NCBI GenBank assembly: GCA_963922315.1
Contig: CAWUID010000007.1
Location: forward strand, 1-57,099
Length of the DNA stretch: 57,099 bases
DNA from: JAHDBG01 sp963922315
GTDB lineage: Bacteria; Pseudomonadota; Gammaproteobacteria; Chromatiales; Chromatiaceae
Reading direction: 5' to 3'
A program made the position numbers and the translations under genes. Under the pieces are notes generated by a model. The model searched no databases. It saw nothing but the letters and a program-made list of their open reading frames with translations, and was not told where the DNA came from. Below are positions 43,116 through 52,569 of this stretch, one piece after another (within the stretch, counting starts at the first letter, position 1; each line of letters opens with the position of its first letter).

Positions 43116-46100
43116 TCAGGTGTCATAAGCCAGGTTAGGTCCCAGCCATTTTTCTATGTCGGCTACGGCGACTCCTTTACGGTCAGCATAATCTTCGATC
43201 TGGTCTTTGTTGATTTTACCAATGGCAAAATAACGGGCGGCAGGGTGTGCAAAATAGAGTCCACTGACTGCTGCCGTTGGCACCATCGCCTTAGATTCAG
43301 TCAGCCAGATACCTGTTTGTTGTTCCACATCCAGCAGCTCCCACAAACTATCTTTTTCAGTGTGATCGGGTGAGGCTGGATAGCCCATCGCCGGACGAAT
43401 ACCCCGGTATTGCTCGGAGAGCAATTCATCGTTTGTATAGTTTTCGTCCGCTGCATAGCCCCATAATGTGGTACGGACTTGCTCATGTAACCATTCGGTC
43501 AGTCCTTCTGCCAGCCGGTCGGCCAGTGCTTTCAGCATGATGCTCTGGTAATCATCATGTTCGGCTTCAAACTCAGCCAGTTTTATATCAATGCCGGCAC
43601 CGGCAGTGCAGGCAAAACCGCCGATATAATCAGCCATGCCGGTATCCTGTGGCGCGATATAGTCAGCCAGTGACTCGTTATATCTGCCGCTGGGTTGTTT
43701 GCCTTGTTTACGCAGGTTATGTAGTACAGTACAGGTTTTGGTACGGCTTTCATCGGTATAGATGACAATATCATCGCCTGTCGCATTCGCCGGGAATAAT
43801 CCGACGACGGCACTGGCTTGTAACCAGTCTTCTGTGACAATCTGGTGCAGCATGGTCTGCGCATCGGCATACAGTTTACGTGCCTCTTCGCCTTTAACCT
43901 CATCCTGCAGAATGTTCGGATAACGGCCCTTCAGTTGCCAGGCATGAAAAAAGAAAGTCCAGTCGATATAAGGAATAATTTTCGTCAGGTCTATTTCTTT
44001 GAAGGTTGTAAGCCCCAGTTGATGCGGGCAGGTAATGGGTGCGTCTGTCCAGTTGATCGGTGTACGGTTTGCCTGTGCTGCGGCCAGGGCAACATTGTTT
44101 TTTGCTTCGTTTTTATTTGCACGGCGGAGACGCACTTGTTCGTATTCTGCGGTCGTTTCGGCCAGAAACGCTGGTTTATGCTCGGATGACAGCAGATTGC
44201 TGGCAACGCCGACTGCGCGTGAGGCGTCGGCCACATACACAGCACCATGCGCATAGTGTGGCTCAATTTTTACTGCGGTATGCGCCTTGGAAGTGGTTGC
44301 TCCACCAATAAGTAATGGAAGATCAAAGCCCTGACGGGTCATTTCTTTCGCGATATGTACCATTTCATCCAGGGATGGGGTAATCAGGCCGGACAGCCCG
44401 ATAATGTCGACTTGTTCCTGACGGGCAGTCTGCAAAATCTTTTCCGCTGGCACCATGACGCCGAGATCAATCACCTCATAGTTATTGCATTGCAACACCA
44501 CGCCAACGATATTTTTACCAATATCATGTACGTCGCCCTTTACCGTTGCCATTAAGATTTTGCCGTTTGATTGTCCGGCGCTCTCGGCTTTTTCAGCTTC
44601 CAGATAGGGCTCCAGATAGGCGACTGCCTTTTTCATCACCCGGGCAGATTTCACCACTTGCGGCAGAAACATTTTGCCTTCACCAAACAGATCACCGACC
44701 ACATTCATGCCATCCATCAGCGGCCCTTCAATCACATGCAGCGGGCGTTCCACCGTCTGGCGGGCTTCTTCGGTATCTGCTTCGATGAATTCGGTAATGC
44801 CTTTCACTAATGCGTGTTCCAGCCGCTTCTTAACCGGCAAATCGCGCCAGGCCTGGGTATCTTCTTTTTGTGCGGATTGGCCTTGACCTGCATAGTCCGG
44901 CGCCAAGTCCACCAGGCGTTCACCTGCTTCTGGATCCTGGTTCAGTACCACGGCCTCAACGGTTTCCCGTAGGGGTGCTGGCAGATCATCATATACCGCG
45001 AGTTGTCCGGCATTCACAATGCCCATATCCATGCCGGCACGAATCGCATGGTACAAAAAGACCGCATGAATCGCTTCGCGCACCGGGTTGTTGCCCCGGA
45101 ATGAGAAAGAGACATTCGAGACACCACCTGAAATCATCGCATGTGGCAGTGTTTGTTTGATCTCACGTGTCGCTTCAATAAAGTCGACCCCGTAATTATT
45201 GTGTTCCTCAATCCCGGTGGCGACCGCAAAAATGTTCGGATCAAAAATAATGTCTTCTGCCGGATAGTCCAGCTCGTCGACTAACAGACGATAAGCGCGG
45301 GTACAGATTTCAATCTTACGTGCCTGAGTGTCTGCCTGACCGGTTTCATCAAACGCCATCACAATGATCGCTGCGCCGTATTGACGACACAACAACGCCT
45401 GTTCACGGAATTTTTCCTCACCTTCTTTCAGTGAAATTGAATTCACGATCGGCTTGCCCTGACTGCAACGCAGTCCGGCTTCAATGATCGGCCATTTGGA
45501 TGAATCGATCATCAACGGAACCCGGGCGATATCTGGCTCAGATGCGATCAGATTCAGAAACCGCACCATCGCGGCTTCGCCATCCAGCATCCCTTCATCC
45601 ATGTTGACATCGACAATCTGGGCGCCATTTTCGACCTGAGCACGGCACACATCTAATGCAGCTTCATATTCCTCGTTCAGAATCAGGCGCTTAAATTTTG
45701 CCGAACCGGTCACATTCGCACGCTCGCCAATGTTCACGAACAGACTATCCGCACTGATTATCAGCGGCTCCAGGCCGGACAGGCGACATGCCTTCGGCAA
45801 TACGGGCCGCTGGCGTGGTGTAACGCCGTCGACAACTGCCGCAATCGCTGCAATATGCTCCGGGGTTGAACCGCAACAACCGCCGATGATGTTCAGAAAA
45901 CCACTATGCGCCCATTCACCAACCTGTTCGGCCATTTCATCTGCGGTCAGATCATATTCACCAAACTCATTCGGTAGCCCGGCATTCGGGTGAACACTGA
46001 CTTCGCATTCAGCAACCCGTGATAATTCTTCAACATATTGCCGCAGAAGATCTGGCCCTAAGGCACAATTCAGGCCGATGGATAACGGCCTGGCATGACG

Positions 46101-46796
46101 CACACTATGATAAAACGCCTCGGTCGTTTGCCCGGACAGAGTCCGTCCGGATGCATCGGTAATGGTGCCTGAGATCATAATCGGCAGGCGTGCGATATCC
46201 GGGTTGGCAGTAAAATAGCGCTCAATGGCAAAGATTGCGGCTTTTGCATTCAGCGTATCAAAGATCGTCTCAATCAGCAGGATGTCTGCACCACCCTGAA
46301 TCAGAGCTTGTGTCGCCTCCTGATATTGTTCAACGAGCTCATCAAAAGTGATATTACGAAAACCCGGATCATTCACATCGGGTGAAATTGACAGAGTCCG
46401 GCTGGTCGGACCCAACACACCAGCGACAAAACGGGGTTTGTCCGCTGTACTGTACTTATCACATGCTTCCCGTGCCAGACGGGTCGCGGCTATATTGATC
46501 TCCGGCACATAGTCTTCCATCCCGTAATCGGACATGGATACCCGGGTACCATTAAAGGTATTCGTTTCGATAATATCGCAGCCGGCAGCCAGATAGTCCT
46601 CGTGGATACCGCGAATAATCTCTGGCTGAGTCAGTACCAGCAGATCGTTATTGCCTTTCAGATCTGACGGCCAGTCCGCGAAACGGGTACCGCGATAATC
46701 TGCTTCCTGCAGTTGGTGACGCTGAATCATGGTGCCCATGGCACCATCCAGCAGCAGAATACGTTCAGCCATCAAGGCCTGTAAGCGATCCGTCAT
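43116..46796 (-). CDS. metH: Cobalamin-dependent methionine synthase MetH
   Basis: Transfers methyl from 5-methyl-THF to homocysteine via cobalamin. All four modules are present in 1226 residues (E. coli 1227): homocysteine-binding with zinc cysteines GGCCGSTPEH at about 309, pterin-binding (DVNMDEGMLDGE), B12-binding with DVHDIG at about 755 (axial His), and the SAM-binding activation domain with RPAMGYPA at about 1133. Only 20 bases separate it from higA-2, leaving no room for a riboswitch; it may be read from the higBA promoter. Confidence 0.97.
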   Translation of the reverse strand: MTDRLQALMAERILLLDGAMGTMIQRHQLQEADYRGTRFADWPSDLKGNNDLLVLTQPEIIRGIHEDYLAAGCDIIETNTFNGTRVSMSDYGMEDYVPEINIAATRLAREACDKYSTADKPRFVAGVLGPTSRTLSISPDVNDPGFRNITFDELVEQYQEATQALIQGGADILLIETIFDTLNAKAAIFAIERYFTANPDIARLPIMISGTITDASGRTLSGQTTEAFYHSVRHARPLSIGLNCALGPDLLRQYVEELSRVAECEVSVHPNAGLPNEFGEYDLTADEMAEQVGEWAHSGFLNIIGGCCGSTPEHIAAIAAVVDGVTPRQRPVLPKACRLSGLEPLIISADSLFVNIGERANVTGSAKFKRLILNEEYEAALDVCRAQVENGAQIVDVNMDEGMLDGEAAMVRFLNLIASEPDIARVPLMIDSSKWPIIEAGLRCSQGKPIVNSISLKEGEEKFREQALLCRQYGAAIIVMAFDETGQADTQARKIEICTRAYRLLVDELDYPAEDIIFDPNIFAVATGIEEHNNYGVDFIEATREIKQTLPHAMISGGVSNVSFSFRGNNPVREAIHAVFLYHAIRAGMDMGIVNAGQLAVYDDLPAPLRETVEAVVLNQDPEAGERLVDLAPDYAGQGQSAQKEDTQAWRDLPVKKRLEHALVKGITEFIEADTEEARQTVERPLHVIEGPLMDGMNVVGDLFGEGKMFLPQVVKSARVMKKAVAYLEPYLEAEKAESAGQSNGKILMATVKGDVHDIGKNIVGVVLQCNNYEVIDLGVMVPAEKILQTARQEQVDIIGLSGLITPSLDEMVHIAKEMTRQGFDLPLLIGGATTSKAHTAVKIEPHYAHGAVYVADASRAVGVASNLLSSEHKPAFLAETTAEYEQVRLRRANKNEAKNNVALAAAQANRTPINWTDAPITCPHQLGLTTFKEIDLTKIIPYIDWTFFFHAWQLKGRYPNILQDEVKGEEARKLYADAQTMLHQIVTEDWLQASAVVGLFPANATGDDIVIYTDESRTKTCTVLHNLRKQGKQPSGRYNESLADYIAPQDTGMADYIGGFACTAGAGIDIKLAEFEAEHDDYQSIMLKALADRLAEGLTEWLHEQVRTTLWGYAADENYTNDELLSEQYRGIRPAMGYPASPDHTEKDSLWELLDVEQQTGIWLTESKAMVPTAAVSGLYFAHPAARYFAIGKINKDQIEDYADRKGVAVADIEKWLGPNLAYDT

Positions 46797-46816
46797 AAAG
46801 ATTCTCTGTTAACGGG

Positions 46817-47116
46817 TTAAGCGGCCAGAGCCAGCGGTTCTATGGCTGCAATCTCACTGGTCAGCTTCTGGCTGGAAACAGCCAGCTCATATTGATTCTG
46901 CAGATTCATCCAGCTTTGTGCATCTGTACCAAAATAATGTGCCAGCCTTAAGGCGGTATCAGCCGTGATGCCGCGCCTTGCGCGCACAATGTCATTGATG
47001 CGGGCTGGTGTCGTGCCAATTGCTCTGGCCAGACTGTTGCTGGACAGACCAAAAGGCTCCATAAATTCGCACTTCAGAATTTCTCCGGGATGTACTGGTT
47101 TGAGCCGGGTCATCAT
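46817..47116 (-). CDS. higA: HigA family antitoxin, locus 2
   Basis: 99-residue Xre-type antitoxin: HPGEILKCEFMEPFGLSSNSLARAIG, helix-turn-helix GTTPARINDIVRARRGIT, TALRLAHYFG. Starts eight bases after its toxin gene and ends 20 bases before metH. Only moderately similar to the 31.7 kb copy, so it is an independent pair rather than a recent duplicate. Confidence 0.92.
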   Translation of the reverse strand: MMTRLKPVHPGEILKCEFMEPFGLSSNSLARAIGTTPARINDIVRARRGITADTALRLAHYFGTDAQSWMNLQNQYELAVSSQKLTSEIAAIEPLALAA

Positions 47117-47124
47117 GTTGTCCT

Positions 47125-47403
47125 TTAGTGATAATCGATAATTTCGACATCATACGCATGGCCATCTTCAAAGCGAAAAGATAGTCGCCATTGCTTGTTA
47201 ATACGAATGCTGTACTGGCCTGTGCGTCCTCCGTGCAGGGCCTCCAGGTGATTACCGGGTGGCACACGCAGCATATCCAGTGTTGCCGCTGCATTCAGTT
47301 GTGCCAGTTTGCGTTGCGCAACCCGTTCAAACTGAATGAAACGCCGTACCTGATAATGGTCAGCCAGCTTTTGTGTGTCGCGACAAAGGTAGCTTTTAAT
47401 CAC
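47125..47403 (-). CDS. higB: HigB/RelE-type toxin, locus 2
   Basis: 92-residue RelE-superfamily toxin with the MIKSYLCRDTQKL opening, GGRTGQYSIRINKQWRLSFRF, and the ending VEIIDYH. The start is GTG 47403, matching the MIKS start of the other HigB. A TATAAT sits on the minus strand two bases before it (47406-47411), which would imply a leaderless or nearly leaderless message if real. Confidence 0.9.
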   Translation of the reverse strand: MIKSYLCRDTQKLADHYQVRRFIQFERVAQRKLAQLNAAATLDMLRVPPGNHLEALHGGRTGQYSIRINKQWRLSFRFEDGHAYDVEIIDYH

Positions 47404-47419
47404 AGATTATACCGTATAT

Positions 47420-47446
47420 CGATATTCGATATTCGATATTCGATAT
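47420..47446. repeat. CGATATT heptamer tandem repeat upstream of higB-2
   Basis: Three perfect CGATATT units plus a partial fourth, lying just upstream of a TATAAT on the minus strand. Position suggests a binding array for the HigA antitoxin or a spacing-variable promoter. Not seen at the other higBA locus. Role inferred only. Confidence 0.6.
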
Positions 47447-47474
47447 AACAGAAAGTCTGGCTGACTCTCTGAAT

Positions 47475-48134
47475 TCAGGCTAACAACCAGTGTTGCAGCC
47501 CCTGCACGATGGGCAGAATGATCGGCATCAGCAGGCCGCTGAATAACAGTCCTAATAAAATGAATAAGCCCCAGGGCTCAGTTCTGGCATACTGCCTGGC
47601 CCAGTCGGGCGGCAACACAGCGGCCAGAATACGCCCGCCATCCAGCGGTAATAAAGGCAACAGATTCAGTACCATCAGAAACACATTGATCATCACACCA
47701 AAGATTGCGGTGTAGGCCAGAAATCTGCCGCCACCTGCAAACAGATCGATCCAGGCAGGTGCAGCTGCAAACAATAGCGCCCAGCCCAATGCCATCGCAA
47801 AGTTTGCTCCGGGGCCTGCCAGTGCAACCCAGGCCATGTCGCGTTGTGGACGGCGCAGTCGCCGTGCCACTACCGGTACCGGTTTTGCATAGCCAAACAG
47901 AAAACCAGCGCCACCGAACAGGGCGGACAGCGCATACAGCCCGAGGGGCAGGGCAATGGTACCAAGCAGATCAATATGCGGGATCGGATTAAAGGTCACG
48001 CGCCCGAGTGAACGCGCAGTATCATCGCCGAGCTTATCCGCTACCCAGGCATGAGCTGCCTCATGTACGGTTACCGCAAAGATCAGAGGTAGCGCCATAA
48101 TCGCCAGTTGTTGTATCAGATTAAGTGACTGCAT
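47475..48134 (-). CDS. Site-2 protease family (M50) membrane metalloprotease
   Basis: 219 residues, mostly transmembrane. HEAAH near residue 25 provides the zinc ligands within the first helix, and NLLPLLPLDGGR at about 160 supplies the third ligand Asp. This is the short YwhC-like form without PDZ domains. Starts 13 bases after yciO on the same strand. Substrate unknown. Confidence 0.92.
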   Translation of the reverse strand: MQSLNLIQQLAIMALPLIFAVTVHEAAHAWVADKLGDDTARSLGRVTFNPIPHIDLLGTIALPLGLYALSALFGGAGFLFGYAKPVPVVARRLRRPQRDMAWVALAGPGANFAMALGWALLFAAAPAWIDLFAGGGRFLAYTAIFGVMINVFLMVLNLLPLLPLDGGRILAAVLPPDWARQYARTEPWGLFILLGLLFSGLLMPIILPIVQGLQHWLLA

Positions 48135-48147
48135 AAAGCGTTATTTT

Positions 48148-48774
48148 TCAGTTGGATGCAAACAGGGCTACGTCGCCTTTACCCTGACGTAATACCTGAG
48201 GTGTTTCATCATCCAGTTGGACGATACTGGTTGGCATGTCGCCGCAATAGCCGCCATCAATCACCAGATCAATCTGATGCGCGAGGCATTGTTGCATGTC
48301 ATACGGATCGGTCAGCGGGAACTCATCATCTGGCAGATGCAGCGTCGTGCTGACCAGGGGCTCACCCAACTGTTCGCACAACGCTAGCGCAATCGCATTA
48401 TCCGGAATGCGGATACCGACCGTCTTACGTTTCGGATGCCACAATCGTTTCGGCACCTGCTTTGTTGCCGGCAGGATAAAGGTATAAGGTCCGGGTGTCA
48501 GGTTCCGTATCCAGCGATGTGCCTGATTACTGAGCTTAGTATAGGCCGACAATTCGGCCAGACTCTGGCCAACCAGCGTGAAGTTATGTTTATGATCCAG
48601 GCGGCGAATGGTACGGAGGCGTGCGAGCGCAGCCTTATCTCCTATATGGCAACCTAAGGCATAACACGAATCTGTCGGATACGCCATAATACCGCCTTGT
48701 TGTACCACCGAAACTGCCTGCCGGATCAGCCGTGGTTGCGGGTTATCCGGATGAATATTGAAAATCGGTGGCAT
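48148..48774 (-). CDS. yciO: YciO/YrdC/Sua5 family protein
   Basis: 208 residues of the YrdC fold with AYPTDSCYALGC, RRLDHKHNFTLV, LTPGPYTFILPATK and DLVIDGG, closest to YciO rather than TsaC. YciO cannot fully replace TsaC for t6A synthesis and its role is unsettled. A true TsaC is encoded at 20.3 kb. Divergent from trmJ with 38 bases between starts. Confidence 0.9.
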   Translation of the reverse strand: MPPIFNIHPDNPQPRLIRQAVSVVQQGGIMAYPTDSCYALGCHIGDKAALARLRTIRRLDHKHNFTLVGQSLAELSAYTKLSNQAHRWIRNLTPGPYTFILPATKQVPKRLWHPKRKTVGIRIPDNAIALALCEQLGEPLVSTTLHLPDDEFPLTDPYDMQQCLAHQIDLVIDGGYCGDMPTSIVQLDDETPQVLRQGKGDVALFASN

Positions 48775-48812
48775 CGAAAAAAATCACCTTTCTTTCAGAG
48801 GTAACTGCTGCA

Positions 48813-49562
48813 ATGTTTGAATCAGTGCGGATTGTACTGGTGGAAACCAGTCATCCCGGCAATATTGGCGCTGCAGCCCGGGCGCTGAAGACAATGGGCT
48901 TCAGCCGTCTGGTGCTGGTGCGGCCACAGTGTGAGCCATTATCTTCAGTGGCGGTTGCCCGGGCTTCCGGGGCACATAGTGTATTAAACAATGCGGTAGT
49001 TGTCCCCGATTTAGTGGGCGCAATGGCAGACTGTACCTGCGTAATCGGCACCAGTGCCCGCCAGCGCGAAGCACCCTGGCAGGCGCTAGGCCCGAGAGCC
49101 TGCGCAGACCTGGCGCAGCAACAGGCACAGCAAGGCGAGGTGGCTTTGGTATTCGGACGTGAATCATCCGGCCTGACCCGCGAAGAACTGGATCAGTGCA
49201 CTCACTGGGTACATGTACCGACTGATCCGGATTATGGTTCGTTGAATGTCGCGATGGCTGTGCAAATTCTGACCTATGAACTGCGGATGCAGGCACTGGC
49301 CGACAGCACGGCAGCACCAGAGCCAGTCACCGACCCGCGAGACCAGCCTGCCACTGGTGCGCAGAAAGCCGGGCTGTTCCGCCATTTGCAGACCACCTTA
49401 TTACAGACCGGTTTTGTCCGGCCCGGGCATGAACGCAGTACGATGCATCGGCTGCAACGCCTGTTACAGCGGGCAGCCCCGGTACAACGCGAAGTACAAA
49501 TGTTGCGCGGCGTTTTAAGTGCCGTGCAGCGCAGCCTGCCATCTACCCAACGACCAGAGTAA
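48813..49562 (+). CDS. trmJ: tRNA (cytidine/uridine-32 2'-O)-methyltransferase TrmJ
   Basis: SPOUT methyltransferase acting on position 32 of the anticodon loop. From ATG 48813 it is 249 residues and begins with the family pattern VRIVLVETSHPGNIGAAARA; the frame from 48768 adds unrelated residues overlapping yciO. Knot motifs: VALVFGRESSGLT and LNVAMAVQ. Heads the run trmJ-cysS-AAA4-AAA5-mtaB. Confidence 0.94.
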   Translation: MFESVRIVLVETSHPGNIGAAARALKTMGFSRLVLVRPQCEPLSSVAVARASGAHSVLNNAVVVPDLVGAMADCTCVIGTSARQREAPWQALGPRACADLAQQQAQQGEVALVFGRESSGLTREELDQCTHWVHVPTDPDYGSLNVAMAVQILTYELRMQALADSTAAPEPVTDPRDQPATGAQKAGLFRHLQTTLLQTGFVRPGHERSTMHRLQRLLQRAAPVQREVQMLRGVLSAVQRSLPSTQRPE

Positions 49563-49569
49563 TCACATC

Positions 49570-50976
49570 ATGCTGATGTTACATAACACCCTGACCCGGC
49601 AGAAAGAAGTTTTTAAACCGATGCAGGCAGGACAAGTCAGAATGTACGTGTGTGGCATGACTGTCTACGACCTGTGTCATCTGGGGCACGCCCGGGTGCT
49701 GGTGGTGTTTGACATGATCTACCGCTACCTGCAGGCCATCGGTTATGAGGTAACTTATGTACGTAATATCACTGATATTGATGACAAAATCATCCGTCGG
49801 GCGTTGGAAAATGGCGAACCCTGGCAGGCACTGACCGAGCGTTATATTCAGGCAATGCACGCAGATGCTGCTGCACTCGGCGTACTGCCGCCAAGTGCGG
49901 AACCGCGTGCGACCGACCATATTCCGGCGATTATCGCCATGACACAGCGCCTGATTGACAAAGGCCATGCCTATCCGGTGGCGAATGGTGACGTGTATTA
50001 CCGGGTGCATAGCTTCGCAGACTATGGCCGGTTATCCGGCAAAACGATTGCAGATTTGCAGGTTGGTGCCCGGATCCAGCCGGGTGAGCAAAAGCAGGAT
50101 CCACTGGACTTTGCCCTGTGGAAAGGTGCAAAACCAGAAGAACCCGCCTGGGACTCACCCTGGGGTCCGGGTCGACCAGGCTGGCATATTGAATGTTCTG
50201 CTATGTCAACCCAGTCTCTGGGAGATTCTTTTGATATCCACGGTGGTGGGGCTGATCTGGCCTTTCCGCACCATGAAAATGAAATCGCACAATCTGAAGC
50301 AGCGACCGGCCATCCGTTTGTCAACTACTGGCTGCACAACGGGTTTGTCAGAATCAATGACGAAAAAATGTCCAAATCACTGGGCAATTTTTTCACGATA
50401 CGCGACGTGATGCAGAACTATACCGCAGAAGAAATTCGCTACTTCATCCTCGCTAGCCATTATCGCAGCCCGTTACATTATGCAGAGGCACAACTGGCCC
50501 AGGCACGTGCCAGCCTGACCCGGCTCTATACTGCCTTACGTGACCTGCCGACAGTCGAACCGACAGATGCTGAACAACAAGCTACAACCTTTCACGCTGC
50601 AATGGCAGATGATTTCAACACGCCAGAAGCACTGGCGGTGCTATTCAGCCTGGCGCGCGATATCAACCGCACCCGTCAGACAGAACCGGCACAGGCAGCC
50701 GGACTAGCGGCAACCCTGCGTACCCTCGGCGGGATTCTGGGCTTATTGCAACAGGCACCTGATGACTACTTACGTGGAGAGGCTGCTGATGGGCTGAGTA
50801 CGGCCCGGATAGAACAAAAAATTGCGCAGCGAGCGAGTGCCAAGGCAGCAAAAGACTGGGCGACGGCTGATCAGATACGAGCTGAACTTACCGCAGCCGG
50901 TATCTTGTTGGAAGACAGCCAGACCGGAACCCGTTGGCGTCGCCAGTCATCGCAGGCTGAAAACCAGAAGACCTGA
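49570..50976 (+). CDS. cysS: Cysteinyl-tRNA synthetase
   Basis: Class I synthetase, 468 residues from ATG 49570 (ATG 49576 also possible); the frame from 49519 overlaps trmJ. CGMTVYD with the zinc cysteine, HLGH, the zinc region WHIECSAMS and HENEIAQSE, and KMSKSLGN are all present. It ends two bases before the fourth AAA/nuclease gene, so that gene is probably translated from the same message. Confidence 0.96.
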   Translation: MLMLHNTLTRQKEVFKPMQAGQVRMYVCGMTVYDLCHLGHARVLVVFDMIYRYLQAIGYEVTYVRNITDIDDKIIRRALENGEPWQALTERYIQAMHADAAALGVLPPSAEPRATDHIPAIIAMTQRLIDKGHAYPVANGDVYYRVHSFADYGRLSGKTIADLQVGARIQPGEQKQDPLDFALWKGAKPEEPAWDSPWGPGRPGWHIECSAMSTQSLGDSFDIHGGGADLAFPHHENEIAQSEAATGHPFVNYWLHNGFVRINDEKMSKSLGNFFTIRDVMQNYTAEEIRYFILASHYRSPLHYAEAQLAQARASLTRLYTALRDLPTVEPTDAEQQATTFHAAMADDFNTPEALAVLFSLARDINRTRQTEPAQAAGLAATLRTLGGILGLLQQAPDDYLRGEAADGLSTARIEQKIAQRASAKAAKDWATADQIRAELTAAGILLEDSQTGTRWRRQSSQAENQKT

Positions 50977-50978
50977 CT

Positions 50979-52568
50979 ATGGAGCGGTTCTTTAACAATG
51001 CCGGGCCATCAGTGCCGGCAGACCACTATATGATAGATCCGCTGCAACGGATTGATGTGACCCACATAGAGCGGTTGATCCGGCAAAAGCGTTATTTTGT
51101 ATTGCACGCTCCCAGACAGACCGGTAAGACCAGTTGCCTGATGGCCCTGATGCATCACCTGAATGAGCAGGGCCGGTATCAGGCACTCTACGTCAATATA
51201 GAACGCGCTCAGGCTGCACAGAACGACATAAAAGAAGGCATTGGTTCAGTCGCAGAAGCGATAGCTTCAGCAGCACGGCGGTACCTGCAGAACACACAGC
51301 TATGGGAGTGGCTGAAATCGGGGCAGCCACCTGAGCGTGCCACCAGTCTGTTACAGGACTTACTGGAATACTGGAGCACAACCTCAGCACAGCCGACCGT
51401 GCTGATGTTAGATGAAGTCGATGCCCTGATCGGAGATACTTTGATCTCATTATTACGCCAGATTCGTAGTGGTTATGCAGATCGTCCGGCAGCCTTTCCG
51501 GCCTCAGTCATCCTGTGTGGCGTGCGGGATGTGCGGGACTACCGGATTAGCTCCCGTGGGCAGGAAGTGATCACCGGCGGATCGGCATTCAACATCAAAG
51601 CGACCTCATTGCGACTGGGCAACTTCAGTGTTGAGGAAGTGCGCGAGCTCTGGGAACAACATACCACCCAGACCGGGCAGCGATTTGCGGAACAGATTTA
51701 TCCCGAACTGTGGGCAGATACCCAGGGCCAGCCCTGGCTGGTAAATGCCCTGGGCTATGAACTGACCGACCTGCGGGTACCAGACCGCTCCGTCCCGGTA
51801 ACCCTGGAAGACTATCGGGCGGTGCGGGAAAAACTGATCCAGTCGCGGGTCACACACCTGGATCAATTACAGGACAAACTGAAAGAACAACGCGTACACA
51901 AAGTGATGGCAGCCGTGCTTGCAGGAGAAGCCCATACCGATGAGCTGCCTGCAGATGATGTGCAGTATGTGGCAGATCTGGGCCTGATTATCACCTCTCC
52001 TGAAATACGTATTGCTAATCGAATTTACCAGGAAAGCATTCCACGCGAACTGGTCTGGACCCGTCAGGTTGGCATTACCCATCAGCAAGCCTGGTACCTG
52101 ACAGCACAGCGGCGATTAGATATGCCGAAGTTGCTGGCGGCATTCCAGCAATACTTCCGCGAACATGCCGAAGCCTGGATAGAACGTTTCTCGTACAAAG
52201 AAGCCGGGCCACAACTGTTATTGCAAGCTTTTCTGCAACGGATCGTCAACGGTGGTGGACGCATCACCCGTGAATATGGCCTGGGACGGAGACGTACCGA
52301 CCTGTTCATCGAATGGCCAGTGGATGAACAGGCAGGATTCCACGGAGAAATACAGCGTATCGTATTAGAACTAAAGATACAGCACGGATCAATGGACGCT
52401 ACCCTGCAGCAAGGCCTGGCCCAGACCGCCGATTACGCGGATAAATGTGCCGCAGATGAACAACACCTGTTAATTTTTGACCGGCGGCCTGAAAAAAGCT
52501 GGCAAGAAAAGATCTGGTGCCAGACCAAACAGGCCGCAAATCGACAGATAACCGTGTGGGGGCTATGA
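50979..52568 (+). CDS. AAA ATPase fused to PD-(D/E)XK-like domain, paralogue 4
   Basis: 529 residues. Walker A APRQTGKTS at 44-52, Walker B VLMLDEVDAL at 141-150, GGSAFNIK at 200-207, winged/helical region at about 280-400. The nuclease-like end has Glu432, Asp441 and Glu464-Leu-Lys466. Starts two bases after cysS. Nearly identical to paralogue 5 except at about residues 75-138. Cluster markers PADHYMIDP and QLQDKLKEQRVH differ from the minus-strand copies. Confidence 0.85.
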   Translation: MERFFNNAGPSVPADHYMIDPLQRIDVTHIERLIRQKRYFVLHAPRQTGKTSCLMALMHHLNEQGRYQALYVNIERAQAAQNDIKEGIGSVAEAIASAARRYLQNTQLWEWLKSGQPPERATSLLQDLLEYWSTTSAQPTVLMLDEVDALIGDTLISLLRQIRSGYADRPAAFPASVILCGVRDVRDYRISSRGQEVITGGSAFNIKATSLRLGNFSVEEVRELWEQHTTQTGQRFAEQIYPELWADTQGQPWLVNALGYELTDLRVPDRSVPVTLEDYRAVREKLIQSRVTHLDQLQDKLKEQRVHKVMAAVLAGEAHTDELPADDVQYVADLGLIITSPEIRIANRIYQESIPRELVWTRQVGITHQQAWYLTAQRRLDMPKLLAAFQQYFREHAEAWIERFSYKEAGPQLLLQAFLQRIVNGGGRITREYGLGRRRTDLFIEWPVDEQAGFHGEIQRIVLELKIQHGSMDATLQQGLAQTADYADKCAADEQHLLIFDRRPEKSWQEKIWCQTKQAANRQITVWGL

Positions 52569-52569
52569 A

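Noticed and set aside
46797..46816. Cobalamin or SAM riboswitch before metH
   Set aside because: Only 20 bases lie between higA and metH; no room for an aptamer.
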